Below are positions 36,463 through 45,020 of a stretch of 53,294 nt of DNA, one piece after another. Positions within the stretch are counted from its first letter, which is position 1. Every line of letters starts with the position of its first letter. Below the pieces are notes generated by a model that worked only from the letters and a program-made list of their open reading frames with translations, made no database searches and was not told where the DNA came from. Origin of the DNA: Granulicella sp. (GTDB taxonomy: Bacteria > Acidobacteriota > Terriglobia > Terriglobales > Acidobacteriaceae); assembly GCA_027365345.1 (NCBI GenBank), contig DAHXNO010000185.1:1-53294 (forward strand), in the 5' to 3' direction. A program made the position numbers and the translations under genes.

Positions 36463-36586
36463 AAGTCGCTCGAGTTCGATTTTCTCTGCACCCTCCTTAC
36501 TTGATAATCACCAGCCTGAGCCGGCTGCATAGAACTGCCTGGTATCTGGCGCCATCCAGGCTGCAAGGTTCGTAAACAGACTTTTA
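36463..36586 (-). mobile_element. Fragment: 5' end of an IS5-family element, homologous to the one at 46246
   Basis: The reverse complement reads TCTGTTTACGA, then TTGCAGCCTGGATG, GGCAGTTCTAT, GCCGGCTCA and GCAGAGAAAATCG in the same order and spacing as 46250-46373, at roughly 80 percent identity by eye. The outermost bases CGTAAACAGACTTTTA resemble the right terminal repeat of that element. Only the left end and the first codons of the transposase remain before the sequence switches to IS630. Confidence 0.8.
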
Positions 36587-36617
36587 GACTGCATTGAATT
36601 TCCGCAGAGGTTGCGCG

Positions 36618-37976
36618 TCAAAAGAGAAACCTCACATCCAAATACAATGTGTTATTGGCGCTGGCGCTGCGCTTAAAGCCGTCATAGTTGGTCGAACCGC
36701 CATTGAAACGCGTGTACCCAGTGTATTGCGGAGTGATTTGCAGGTTTTGCCATGGCCAGTATGACAAATTCACAATATAGCCGGCACTCCTCGGGCTCCC
36801 GTTGGCGCTGCCGAAAACCGGAGCCGGGGCATACAGCGTCTGATCGGGCGTTCCACTGGTGTCAAACCACGCAAATGTTCCCGTGTACTTATTGCCAATG
36901 TGGTACTCGGCATTAGCCGTAAACGTGTTCAGATCATGCCCTCCTCGAGCGGCCAATCCCTGGCTCAGGCTGGCGAGCAGGTTGGAATTCTCGCGAATAT
37001 AAGTGCCTCGGAATGACAATACATCCGTCCGAAACAGCGTTCGGTCGATTTGAGTATCAAAGGCATAGTCGGTGTAATCATTTTCAGGTCCGGTAGCTGA
37101 ATTGGGACTGCTGCGCACATGCATACCGTAGGTTCCGATTTCATATTGCGTTGAATTGGTAAGCTTTTGGTAGGCAAGACGCCAGTAGGGAGCGGCTCCA
37201 CGGATGTTATAAGGGAAATTCACTCCCGAGTTCGGCTGTTGGCCGCCCGCGTGCTCTGAAGTGTAGGCTGTCACATCGAGATACAGATGATTGTCCCACA
37301 TAGAGTAGCCGCCGAATCCGGCAACGTCCTGCGCCAGAGGGCCGTCGATGATGGGGACGGCTGCCGGCGTAGGCGCAAAGTCGCTTTCGACCCAGGGAAA
37401 GCCCCATGCCGGCGTGCTGTTCCAAAGATCTTCCACGGTTGGATTGTTATTGAAATCAAGCCCGTATACTAGGCTCTTGCCATCTAGCTTGGTCTGGTTT
37501 GCGTAACGGATGTCGGTGTTATCTATTCCGAAATGGTCGTCTTGCGTGTCATAAGTGACCTGGAGAAAGCTGCCGACGTTGCTCGTCCAGGCTCCCGAGA
37601 GATAAAGAGAGATATCTTGAGGAAGCTCAAAATTACCATTTTGCTGGTTTGGCTCTGGACTATTCAATGATGTGTATGAAGTCTCCAGCATAACCGAAAG
37701 GGGTAGTGATTTGAGCAGATCCAGCCCCGCGGTCTTCTTACCACCCTCCGTTACTATGCCTTCTGTGAGGTTCGAGCGTTGCACATAGGCCAACAGCTTG
37801 AATAGCCGTCCGGCTGGATTGAGCTCCGGAGGATCGTAGTGACAACCACTGCAAGGCAAACCTGTCTGCCGCGCGAAGCTCGGGACGGCCTCCGCTCGCT
37901 GCGGGGCAAGGGCGGCAAAGCATATCAAAACTGGCGCCGGAATTACGGCAATCAATCTGCGCATGGTGCTCTTCAC
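36618..37976 (-). CDS. Cyc2-like outer-membrane monoheme cytochrome-porin fusion
   Basis: 452 residues from the GTG at 37976 (AAGGAG seven bases upstream; the frame is open to 38015). The signal peptide ends PQRAEA-V. Then comes VPSFARQTGLPCSGCHYDP, a single CxxCH heme site near residue 42, followed by PAGRLFKLLAY; this N-terminal motif is shared with Cyc2-type fused cytochrome-porins. About 390 residues of alternating aromatic/hydrophobic strands follow, ending LDVRFLF with a terminal Phe as in outer-membrane barrels. Cyc2 passes electrons from external ferrous iron across the outer membrane; here donor and direction are unknown. It is last in the electron-transfer cluster, after a 202-base gap that may hold its own promoter. 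Related non-iron families cannot be excluded. Confidence 0.75.
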   Translation of the reverse strand: MKSTMRRLIAVIPAPVLICFAALAPQRAEAVPSFARQTGLPCSGCHYDPPELNPAGRLFKLLAYVQRSNLTEGIVTEGGKKTAGLDLLKSLPLSVMLETSYTSLNSPEPNQQNGNFELPQDISLYLSGAWTSNVGSFLQVTYDTQDDHFGIDNTDIRYANQTKLDGKSLVYGLDFNNNPTVEDLWNSTPAWGFPWVESDFAPTPAAVPIIDGPLAQDVAGFGGYSMWDNHLYLDVTAYTSEHAGGQQPNSGVNFPYNIRGAAPYWRLAYQKLTNSTQYEIGTYGMHVRSSPNSATGPENDYTDYAFDTQIDRTLFRTDVLSFRGTYIRENSNLLASLSQGLAARGGHDLNTFTANAEYHIGNKYTGTFAWFDTSGTPDQTLYAPAPVFGSANGSPRSAGYIVNLSYWPWQNLQITPQYTGYTRFNGGSTNYDGFKRSASANNTLYLDVRFLF

Positions 37977-38178
37977 TTGGATTCTCCTTGTTTCTGGCTT
38001 CGCTACTCCGGCCACTTACGTGTTCTGCCCGTACGTGTGCTGGGAGGCGTCATTCCTGACTCGCGCCCGGCGCTCGGGAAGCATCGCATCAGCCCCAGCG
38101 CCGCCGGATACGCTGGAGGAGAGCCCAAGCCGCAGCCCTATTCCCAGCCTTGACTTACTGTCGATGACGAATCCCTAA

Positions 38179-38910
38179 CTATCGCATCGCGTACACCATC
38201 CCTGGCGCCTCAAAGGGTGGATTTGAAACCAGCCGGATATATGCAATCACCGCACGGATATCCGCTTTGCTGAGAGTGGAGCCGTAGGCTGGCATGAGAG
38301 CAGAAAGATTCATAGCCGGGCCTCCATGACTGATAATCGATGTCAGATCGGCATCGTCCAGCTTGTTGAATGTGTTCCCCTGGTCAAAAGAGTGCGGCGC
38401 AACGGCAAGATTGTCGTAATTTGAGACCTGTTCCGGTGTGGAATTGGGATCATGGCAGCGGGAGCAATATTTTCTTTGTACCTGGTAACCCAGCATCTCT
38501 TGATAGCCGGCCGCCATTTCGTTGACCTCCAAATGAAGTGCCTTTCCCTTTTTGTCCGTGGTGATGGCCTCGACTGGGTAACGCCCCGAGCTGTCGCCGA
38601 CTGTCACGTTGGTGCTCACCTCCCCGTTGGAGTCAGAGAGAGCCTCGGCAGGATCAAAGCGAACACCGTCAGGCCCACTGAATTTCACCAGCGCGCCCTG
38701 CACCCCGTTGCCCTGATCGTCATTCACGTCCACGACGAGCGGCTGCGGCAGCGGTGCTCCTGGCGTTCCTAGCTGCTTGTCGCCGCTGGAGACGGCCAGC
38801 GCTGAACCGGAAGCGGTGGCCTGCAGCGCGGGAGCGGGCGGGGCATGGTGCGAGCAGCCGGTGCAGATCGTCAACGCGAGCATTTCCAGGATCAGCAAAT
38901 ACCTGGTCAT
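38179..38910 (-). CDS. Lipoprotein monoheme cytochrome c with Ig-like domain
   Basis: 243 residues. The N-terminus (MTRYLLILEMLALTICTGC) is a lipoprotein-like signal with Cys19 as likely lipidation site. Residues about 45-130 (PLVVDVNDDQGNGVQGALVKF, EALSDSNGEVSTNVTVG) form a bacterial Ig-like (Big_1-type) domain. The C-terminal 110 residues are a class I cytochrome c with CSRCH (149-153) and a likely Met ligand in ALMPAYG. Its ATG overlaps the stop of the octaheme gene as ATGA, indicating translational coupling. It could shuttle electrons between the inner-membrane bc-type complex and the outer-membrane cytochrome; this is inference. Confidence 0.88.
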   Translation of the reverse strand: MTRYLLILEMLALTICTGCSHHAPPAPALQATASGSALAVSSGDKQLGTPGAPLPQPLVVDVNDDQGNGVQGALVKFSGPDGVRFDPAEALSDSNGEVSTNVTVGDSSGRYPVEAITTDKKGKALHLEVNEMAAGYQEMLGYQVQRKYCSRCHDPNSTPEQVSNYDNLAVAPHSFDQGNTFNKLDDADLTSIISHGGPAMNLSALMPAYGSTLSKADIRAVIAYIRLVSNPPFEAPGMVYAMR

Positions 38911-40976
38911 TGGTTTGCCTCCTTCCCAGAGCCCTTCTGCGCCATCAGGAAGGCGGTAAGGGCGCGCGCATCGGCGTCGCTCATATTGCGGTTGGGTTCA
39001 ATGGCGCCGGGGCGCAGAGCCTGCGGATCCTTTAGCCATGCATAGATCCACGCCGCAGTAAGACGCGAACCCACCGTTGTAAGGACCGGTCCGATATACC
39101 CCCGATCCGTATTGGGGTTGACCATGTGACATGACTGGCAAGCGTATTTTGAATAGAAGATCTCCTTGCCTTGCTCCACCAGCGCTTGCGGATAGCCGCT
39201 ATCGGGCATGGAATCGCGATCGATCTGCGGAATTTGATAGACGGTCATGATGTAGTCGGTCAGGATGGCGCGTTCGGGGTCAGAAAGATTGAATTTCGGC
39301 ATGCGGCGAATCAGCGTGGGGCGGATGGTATTTGGATTTTTCAGGAAGTTATCGAGCCATTGGCGCTGCACCGAGCTGCCCTCCGCGCTCAGGTCTGGAG
39401 CTATATCTCCTCCATTCCCGTTGATGCGGTGGCAGGTCTGGCAATTCAGATCAGCCATGAGCTTGCCGGCCTGTCCGGCTGGGCGGTAGTTCGATGGCGT
39501 TGGAGTTGCGAGCTGCCATTTGCGTGGCATGGTAAAGCTGCGATCAGTTAAGGCGAGCAGGGCGGTTGCCAGCGCATCCACCTGGGCGGGAGTAAAGGTG
39601 TATTGCGGCATGCGCAATCCGGGAACAAACTCGCGGGGATGCTGAAGTTTGGCGGTCAAGTAGGCGGGCAGCGTGTGGGCCATGCCGGCTACGAACACGA
39701 TCTGCGCCAGCGGCTTGCTTCCAATGCGGCTCAGATCAGGAGCAAAGTTGTCGGGTTTAGAGACACCGCGGATCGCGTGGCACTCAGCGCACCCATATTC
39801 GTTGACCAGTTGGCGTCCGTGTGCGATCTGGCCGGGCGTTGCCGGATCGAGGTGTACGTTGGCCGTGAAGCTGGAGTTGGTCTGGCTCTCCAGGAAGTCC
39901 ATGAGCGGGGTGAGTTGTTGGCTGGTCCAACGGAAATGGGGCATTAAAGTCTTCGGATCGTACACATGCGGATCGCTGAGCCATGACTTGAGCCATTGCG
40001 GCTTTACCTTGCTCCCAATCCCCGTAAGTTCCGGACCGAGATTTCCGCCCACCACATTGCCTGCCGCATTCTGCATGGCGTGGCACGAGGCGCAGAAGGA
40101 CTCCCCATACAGAGCCTGGCCTGCGGCTATCTGCGCTGCGCTCGCAGCGGAGGAATCAACGGCTGGGGTGGGCGCGGGCGGCGAGCCGCTATCCGGCTGA
40201 GGCGCGCTGTTGGCGATGAGAAACGCTGAGATATCTCTGGCTTCCGCGTCACTCAGAAGAAAATTAGGCATGGTTGCGGCTGCGGACCAACTTTGCGGAT
40301 CCTTGAGCCAGGCATATATCCATTGGCGGGAGGTCTTCTCCGCTATATGAGTTAGTGGAGGCGGGTCGTCCGTTGGGGTCATCGTGCTGCCATCCGGCAG
40401 ATTGACTGTATGGCACCGCAGGCACCCGTAACCGGCGAGCAGAGCGCGGCCCTGATTGAGAGTCGGCGTTCCCATCAGCGGCGAATGGTGGCACTGTCCG
40501 CAGGAAGCCTCCATATACCGTGCCGGCAGAAGGGGTTCATCAGGCTCTTTGGTGCTGTCGTGCGCGCCGGTGACAGTAGTGGCGACGCCTTGGCCGAGGT
40601 GGCACACGACGCACCCAAACTCCGTAAGCTGGTGAGGGATGGGCGGATGGCTGCCAAATGGCTCAGTTTTAACATCCCCAAGGCTGGATTCTTCGAGGCC
40701 GAGGTGGCAGGTCTCACAGCGATCAACGACCCCCGCCTTTGGGATCCAGATCTGATGGATACCCGGCCGGAAGTTCCGCATGAGCTTGACGCTATCGCGG
40801 CGTATATGGATCATCTGCACATATTGCTGCTGGTAGCGCCGCCATTCGCTGAAGTGATCCTTTAGCGGAGCAATGGCGAGAACCACGAGCAAAACAAAAC
40901 TCGCGGCGCCGAATAGCTGGATGGGGTCATGAAACAGCGCACCCCAGGAGAAACGGGTTTTTTCAGGCGCTCTCAC
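38907..40976 (-). CDS. Membrane-anchored octaheme c-type cytochrome
   Basis: 689 residues starting at a GTG directly after the stop of the subunit-IV gene, whose end supplies GGAGGAG as ribosome site. One membrane helix (residues 19-38) anchors it. Eight CxxCH sites follow: CETCH 87, CVVCH 122, CGQCH 159, CLRCH 185, CASCH 295, CAECH 396, CQTCH 512 and CQSCH 613. The first three are close together; the last five each begin a mono-heme cytochrome c domain with a distal Met (MPNF, MPHF, MPQY, MPKF, and a Met near NMSDADA). It probably replaces cytochrome c1/f as electron outlet of the adjacent Rieske/cytochrome b complex and extends it as a periplasmic wire. The domains look like products of tandem duplication. 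Confidence 0.93.
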   Translation of the reverse strand: MRAPEKTRFSWGALFHDPIQLFGAASFVLLVVLAIAPLKDHFSEWRRYQQQYVQMIHIRRDSVKLMRNFRPGIHQIWIPKAGVVDRCETCHLGLEESSLGDVKTEPFGSHPPIPHQLTEFGCVVCHLGQGVATTVTGAHDSTKEPDEPLLPARYMEASCGQCHHSPLMGTPTLNQGRALLAGYGCLRCHTVNLPDGSTMTPTDDPPPLTHIAEKTSRQWIYAWLKDPQSWSAAATMPNFLLSDAEARDISAFLIANSAPQPDSGSPPAPTPAVDSSAASAAQIAAGQALYGESFCASCHAMQNAAGNVVGGNLGPELTGIGSKVKPQWLKSWLSDPHVYDPKTLMPHFRWTSQQLTPLMDFLESQTNSSFTANVHLDPATPGQIAHGRQLVNEYGCAECHAIRGVSKPDNFAPDLSRIGSKPLAQIVFVAGMAHTLPAYLTAKLQHPREFVPGLRMPQYTFTPAQVDALATALLALTDRSFTMPRKWQLATPTPSNYRPAGQAGKLMADLNCQTCHRINGNGGDIAPDLSAEGSSVQRQWLDNFLKNPNTIRPTLIRRMPKFNLSDPERAILTDYIMTVYQIPQIDRDSMPDSGYPQALVEQGKEIFYSKYACQSCHMVNPNTDRGYIGPVLTTVGSRLTAAWIYAWLKDPQALRPGAIEPNRNMSDADARALTAFLMAQKGSGKEANQ

Positions 40977-41681
40977 CTAACTCCTCCACGGCCAGACCCA
41001 CGACCAACCGGGTCCACGGAAAAATGTACCCACGAGAGTGAGAACAATGAATACGAAGATGAACCATGTCATAATCCACCAGGACACCGGTCTTGCCGCG
41101 AGATAGCGGCCAAGCCGATGGGGAGATTGCGGTGAACTGATGGCCGCCAGCAGCATGAAAGCGGCGATGATCAGGGTTGGCGCCAAGGCATCGTACATGG
41201 CGAAAAACCAGAGAAAGATCGAGAGAGCCCCGGCCACGGAAGCGAAGATAGTGAGATTGCGCCGGCGATTTCTTAGGAACAGGCCGCTGCCCCGAATGTT
41301 GATATTGAAATATGGAATTACTACCAGGGCCATCACCAGCAGCCCTGGAATGAGAACGCCGGCAACCACCGGCGGAAAGTAGTGCAATGTTTCCTGCAGT
41401 CCAAGAAAATACCAAGGCGCCTTGGCAGGATTGGGAGTCACCGTTGGATTGGCGACGCCTTCCAGCGGCGCATTGAAGACAAGTGACATGAGCACAAGAG
41501 CAATTACCAGGAGTTCGACCGCCAGGGCAGCCCGGAATAAGGCTTCTGGATAGGTCTGGACCTGCTCTTCATCCACGCTCTTGACCTGCGCGGAGGTTCT
41601 GCGCGTGACGAAGACCACGCGTCTGGGCGCCTTGCGCGCATCCGAATCCACTCCAACCACGAAATCCTTGGGTTCTGTCAT
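40977..41681 (-). CDS. Cytochrome b C-terminal (subunit IV-like) protein of a Rieske/cytochrome b complex
   Basis: 234 residues with a soluble N-terminal segment of about 45 residues, then four hydrophobic helices. [22 protein letters not shown] is the quinol-oxidation-site loop; the usual PEWY is replaced by APWY, so the conserved Glu is missing. This variant is seen in several menaquinol-type bc complexes. With the b6-like subunit it makes a split cytochrome b as in b6f complexes. Its ATG overlaps the b6-like stop as ATGA. The extra C-terminal helix ([21 protein letters not shown]) is not part of the minimal subunit IV. Confidence 0.92.
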   Translation of the reverse strand: MTEPKDFVVGVDSDARKAPRRVVFVTRRTSAQVKSVDEEQVQTYPEALFRAALAVELLVIALVLMSLVFNAPLEGVANPTVTPNPAKAPWYFLGLQETLHYFPPVVAGVLIPGLLVMALVVIPYFNINIRGSGLFLRNRRRNLTIFASVAGALSIFLWFFAMYDALAPTLIIAAFMLLAAISSPQSPHRLGRYLAARPVSWWIMTWFIFVFIVLTLVGTFFRGPGWSWVWPWRS

Positions 41682-42499
41682 GGTTTCTCCACCGCCTCCG
41701 CGACTGCGACGCCCTTCGCGACACTCGTCTGGGAGGGTGTATCGGCGTGCTGCCGTCCGTCAGAGTTTCCGTTTCCCACGTAGAGGCCTCCATCTTTGCG
41801 GATCCTCCAGAAATGGACGGCGATAAGGAGAACCGCCGCCAGCGGCAGGACCACGCAGTGCAGCACGTAGAAGCGCAACAGGGCATTGGCGTTAACCAAA
41901 TCGCCGCCGAGTAAGAGAAAGCGGATTTTCGGCCCGACGAGGGGAACATACTTCGCGATATTCGTTCCCACGGTGATGGCCCAGAACGCCAATTGATCCC
42001 AGGGCAGAAGATAGCCCGTATAACTGAGCAGAAGAGTTACCAGCAGCAGGATGACGCCGATGACCCAGTTGAATTCGCGCGGCGGCCGGTAAGCGCCGCG
42101 GTAAAACACCCGGAACATGTGGGCAAATACCAGCACCACCATCGCATGGGCTGACCAGCGGTGCAGGTTGCGGAGAAAGAGGCCGGCGGAGACAACGTAG
42201 CGCAGGTCCTTCATGTCCGCGTAAGCCTGCGGCACAGATGGATGGTAGTAGAACATCAACAGAGTCCCGGTTGTCACGAGAACCAAAAAGGTTCCCAGGG
42301 TGAGCGTACCGAGATACCAGGTGGCGTCCAAGCGCAACATGCGCCGCCGCACCTTGGTGGGAAGAATGTGCAGAAACACGTTCTGCTGAATCTTCTGAGC
42401 GCGGTGCAGCGAACTGTCGCCGGGACCACTCCGGAAGATGGAGCGCCACAGGCGGCTCTTGGTTATGTTATCGAAATAGAAATCCAATTTTCCCGCCAT
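41678..42499 (-). CDS. Cytochrome b6-like diheme subunit
   Basis: 273 residues, four core helices. Helix B has [16 protein letters not shown] with two His 14 residues apart; helix D has [17 protein letters not shown] with two His 15 residues apart, the b6f-type rather than mitochondrial spacing. These bind the two b hemes that pass electrons across the inner membrane. The first 60 residues are basic and lack the Cys that anchors the extra heme c(i) in b6f complexes. [13 protein letters not shown] is the quinol-site helix. It starts one base after the Rieske stop and overlaps subunit IV by four bases. Confidence 0.95.
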   Translation of the reverse strand: MAGKLDFYFDNITKSRLWRSIFRSGPGDSSLHRAQKIQQNVFLHILPTKVRRRMLRLDATWYLGTLTLGTFLVLVTTGTLLMFYYHPSVPQAYADMKDLRYVVSAGLFLRNLHRWSAHAMVVLVFAHMFRVFYRGAYRPPREFNWVIGVILLLVTLLLSYTGYLLPWDQLAFWAITVGTNIAKYVPLVGPKIRFLLLGGDLVNANALLRFYVLHCVVLPLAAVLLIAVHFWRIRKDGGLYVGNGNSDGRQHADTPSQTSVAKGVAVAEAVEKP

Positions 42500-42500
42500 T

Positions 42501-42992
42501 TCAAATCCTCAGGAACTGCATCGGAGGGATGACCGTTGCGCGGTCGACCATGATGTCGCCACCGTCGCTGAGCCAGGTGCGGTACCACGGCAAAGGTTTG
42601 GGGGCAGGACCGGCGATCTTCTTGCCGTAACGAGTGAAGCGGCTACCGTGGCAGGGGCAGGCAATAATGCCCAAATCCTGCCTCCAGGCCGTCATGCAAC
42701 CCAGGTGCGTGCATATAGCGCTCAATGAAAAGAAGCCTTCCTGGAGGTGAATGAGATAAATTCCCGTAACCTGATCTTCGGTGACGGAGTTCATGGCGTA
42801 TTTCTCTGGGCTGCCGGCGTTGACAATAGGCGAGGGTTCATAGAGAACATTCGGCGACATGTACTGATAGGAGAAACTCAGCGTCCCTGCCGCGGCCAGA
42901 CCAAGTGAGCTGAGCCCTAACCGGGCGAAGAAGGCTCTGCGGTCAACCTTCCTTTCCGGTTGAGCCGACCCGGGTTTGCTATCCTCTGCCAT
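42501..42992 (-). CDS. Rieske iron-sulfur protein with Tat-type signal anchor
   Basis: 163 residues from the ATG at 42992, which follows AAGGAGGGGAGTG; the frame is open further upstream but would overlap the flavoprotein gene. The twin-arginine motif [13 protein letters not shown] precedes a hydrophobic helix. The [2Fe-2S] ligands are in CTHLGC (94-99) and CPCHGS (112-117), with [10 protein letters not shown] in the usual proline loop. It extracts electrons from quinol in the bc-type complex. It starts 11 bases after the flavoprotein stop and ends one base before cytochrome b. Confidence 0.95.
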   Translation of the reverse strand: MAEDSKPGSAQPERKVDRRAFFARLGLSSLGLAAAGTLSFSYQYMSPNVLYEPSPIVNAGSPEKYAMNSVTEDQVTGIYLIHLQEGFFSLSAICTHLGCMTAWRQDLGIIACPCHGSRFTRYGKKIAGPAPKPLPWYRTWLSDGGDIMVDRATVIPPMQFLRI

Positions 42993-43003
42993 CACTCCCC
43001 TCC

Positions 43004-44974
43004 TTATTTGGTTTTGCCCGCGGCGGCTTGCAACGGCGCATTGATAGCGGCAATTGAGATCAAACCGGAGGGCTCGCCAGGCTTTAGGCTGTAAGCCTCC
43101 ATCGTGATCATGTCCACGGGGCAACGAGCTGCGCACAGGCCGCAGCGAATGCAGCGCGTCTCGTCTTTGAGCATTACCGAGCCGGAGATCACGCCCAGTT
43201 CCTCAGCCTTGATTTCGTCCAGCTCTACACGCAGCAAGGATTCCTGCGCGACGAGTTGTTCCACAACTTCAGGTTCAAAGCGGAAGCGATCAAGACTCAC
43301 CAGTTCCAGGCAATCTTCCGGGCAAACGTCAACACATCCGCCACACAGAATGCAGAGACTGCCATCCTCTAAATTTCCCTCGAACACGGTGTTAACCCAG
43401 CAGTGCAAGCATCGCTGTGCCTCCCGTTGGGCGCTGGCCTCATCTAGCACCAGTTCAACTTCGGTCATGCCGCCGCGCCGGTCGACGGGCAATGTAGGTA
43501 TGGGCTGGCGAACGAGATCCAGCAGATCGCTGGGCATGGAGTGCCGCGGGAGCACTTCAACCGTTATTGCTGGCTCAGGGTGGATCACCCCGCGCAAAAA
43601 TTCATCAATGCCTATCGCCGCGCGCTTGCCGTCGGCTACGCTGTCGATGATCAGGCGTGGCCCAAAGACACAATCGCCTCCGGCGAAGACCCCCGCGGCG
43701 GAGGTCATGAGGTTGTTGGGAGCCACCGCGATCAAGCCGCGGCGGGAGATCTCCACGCCGTCTTCGGGCGTAAGAAAGTCGAGCCGGGGCGCTTGGCCAA
43801 TCGCCATGATGACGGTATCGCAGTCGAAGATCGTCTCGCTGCCTTCGTAGAAGCTCGGATTGAAGCGGCCGGTCTCATCGAAGACTCGCTTGGTCTTCAC
43901 GGCTTCAAGGCCGGTAAGACGGCCACCGTCTCCGATGAAGCGTTGGGGGCCGAAGCCAGGGTGCAGGATGATGCCCTCTTCTTCAGCGTCCGTGATTTCT
44001 TCCAGAGCGGCGGGCATCTCTCCACGTCTCTCGATGCAAACCAGATGCACCTCTCGCGCTCCCATGCGCAGAGCAGAGAGGGAAACATCCATCATCTCCC
44101 GCGCTGCGACCGTGTCGATGTTCTCCTGCGACGGCTCCTGGCCTTCAACGGCGGCGTGCTGGCGGACCACTTCGCGCGCGGCGGAGCGGGCTACGTCCAT
44201 GGCCACATTTCCCCCGCCGATGACGATGACTTTCTTGCCGATTGTGAACTGATAGCCCAAGTTGACGTTGAGCAAAAAATCAATTCCCTTGTGCACGCCG
44301 TCGAGGTCCACGCCGGGTATGGAGAGATCGCGGCTGCGATGCGCTCCGACCGCAATCAGCACCGCATCGAAACCTTGATTGCGCAATTCCGCAACGGTAA
44401 AGTCGCGGCCGACCGCCTGATTGAGTTTGAGGGTGATATCGCCGGTAGCCAGAATCTCTCTTACCTGCGCCTGAATCACGCTGCGCGGCAAACGATATTC
44501 CGGCACGCCAAGATAGAGCATGCCCCCGGCCACCGGGGCAGCCTCAAAGATGGTGACCGAGTAGCCCAGCACCGCCAGATCGTGGGCTGCGGAGAGGCCA
44601 ACAGGGCCGGCTCCGACGATCGCTACGCGGTAGGGCAGCTTCTTCTGGATTCGGCCTGCGTTCACATCCACTTTGCGCCGCGATTCTGGGCCGTAGCGCT
44701 CGGTAAGGAACCGTTTGAGGGCGCGAATTGCTATGGGCTGATCGATCGCCCCGCGCCGGCAAGCGGTTTCACACGGATGCGCACAGACGCGTCCGCAGAT
44801 GCTGGCCAGAGGATTGGGTTCGCGCGCATAGCGGTAGGCATCTTCGTACTTTCCTTCCGCAATGAGGGCGACATATCGACCTGCATTGGTGTGCGCAGGG
44901 CAGGCCATCATGCAGGGGAAGTTGGTGTTCAGCCACTGCGCGTCCACCGTTTTGTCTTCGTAGCGCTTCAACAT
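43004..44974 (-). CDS. GltD-like FAD/NAD(P) oxidoreductase fused to N- and C-terminal iron-sulfur domains
   Basis: 656 residues from the ATG at 44974 (GAGGGGAAGG upstream; a GTG at 44992 is also open). The N-terminal segment CMMACPAH...CGRVCAHPCETACRRG is the two-cluster domain of glutamate synthase small subunit. VAIVGAGPVGLSAAHDL binds FAD, and VIVIGGGNVAMDVARSA binds NAD(P)(H). The C-terminal 150 residues hold a CLHC pair and two ferredoxin motifs, CILCGGCVDVCPEDC and CIRCGLCAARCPVD. No glutamate-synthase large subunit is present. Its place in a Rieske/cytochrome b operon suggests electron exchange between NAD(P)(H) and the quinone or complex, perhaps on the cytoplasmic face of the membrane. 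Not exported. Confidence 0.9.
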   Translation of the reverse strand: MLKRYEDKTVDAQWLNTNFPCMMACPAHTNAGRYVALIAEGKYEDAYRYAREPNPLASICGRVCAHPCETACRRGAIDQPIAIRALKRFLTERYGPESRRKVDVNAGRIQKKLPYRVAIVGAGPVGLSAAHDLAVLGYSVTIFEAAPVAGGMLYLGVPEYRLPRSVIQAQVREILATGDITLKLNQAVGRDFTVAELRNQGFDAVLIAVGAHRSRDLSIPGVDLDGVHKGIDFLLNVNLGYQFTIGKKVIVIGGGNVAMDVARSAAREVVRQHAAVEGQEPSQENIDTVAAREMMDVSLSALRMGAREVHLVCIERRGEMPAALEEITDAEEEGIILHPGFGPQRFIGDGGRLTGLEAVKTKRVFDETGRFNPSFYEGSETIFDCDTVIMAIGQAPRLDFLTPEDGVEISRRGLIAVAPNNLMTSAAGVFAGGDCVFGPRLIIDSVADGKRAAIGIDEFLRGVIHPEPAITVEVLPRHSMPSDLLDLVRQPIPTLPVDRRGGMTEVELVLDEASAQREAQRCLHCWVNTVFEGNLEDGSLCILCGGCVDVCPEDCLELVSLDRFRFEPEVVEQLVAQESLLRVELDEIKAEELGVISGSVMLKDETRCIRCGLCAARCPVDMITMEAYSLKPGEPSGLISIAAINAPLQAAAGKTK

Positions 44975-45020
44975 CGCGGCCCTTCCCCTCACTCTTCCGG
45001 CGCCGATAGGGCGCCTACCC

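Noticed and set aside
38017-38038. Direct repeat TACGTGT ... TACGTGT upstream of the Cyc2-like gene
   Set aside because: Two seven-base copies 15 bases apart could mark a regulator site, but with only two short copies and no known consensus it is close to chance.
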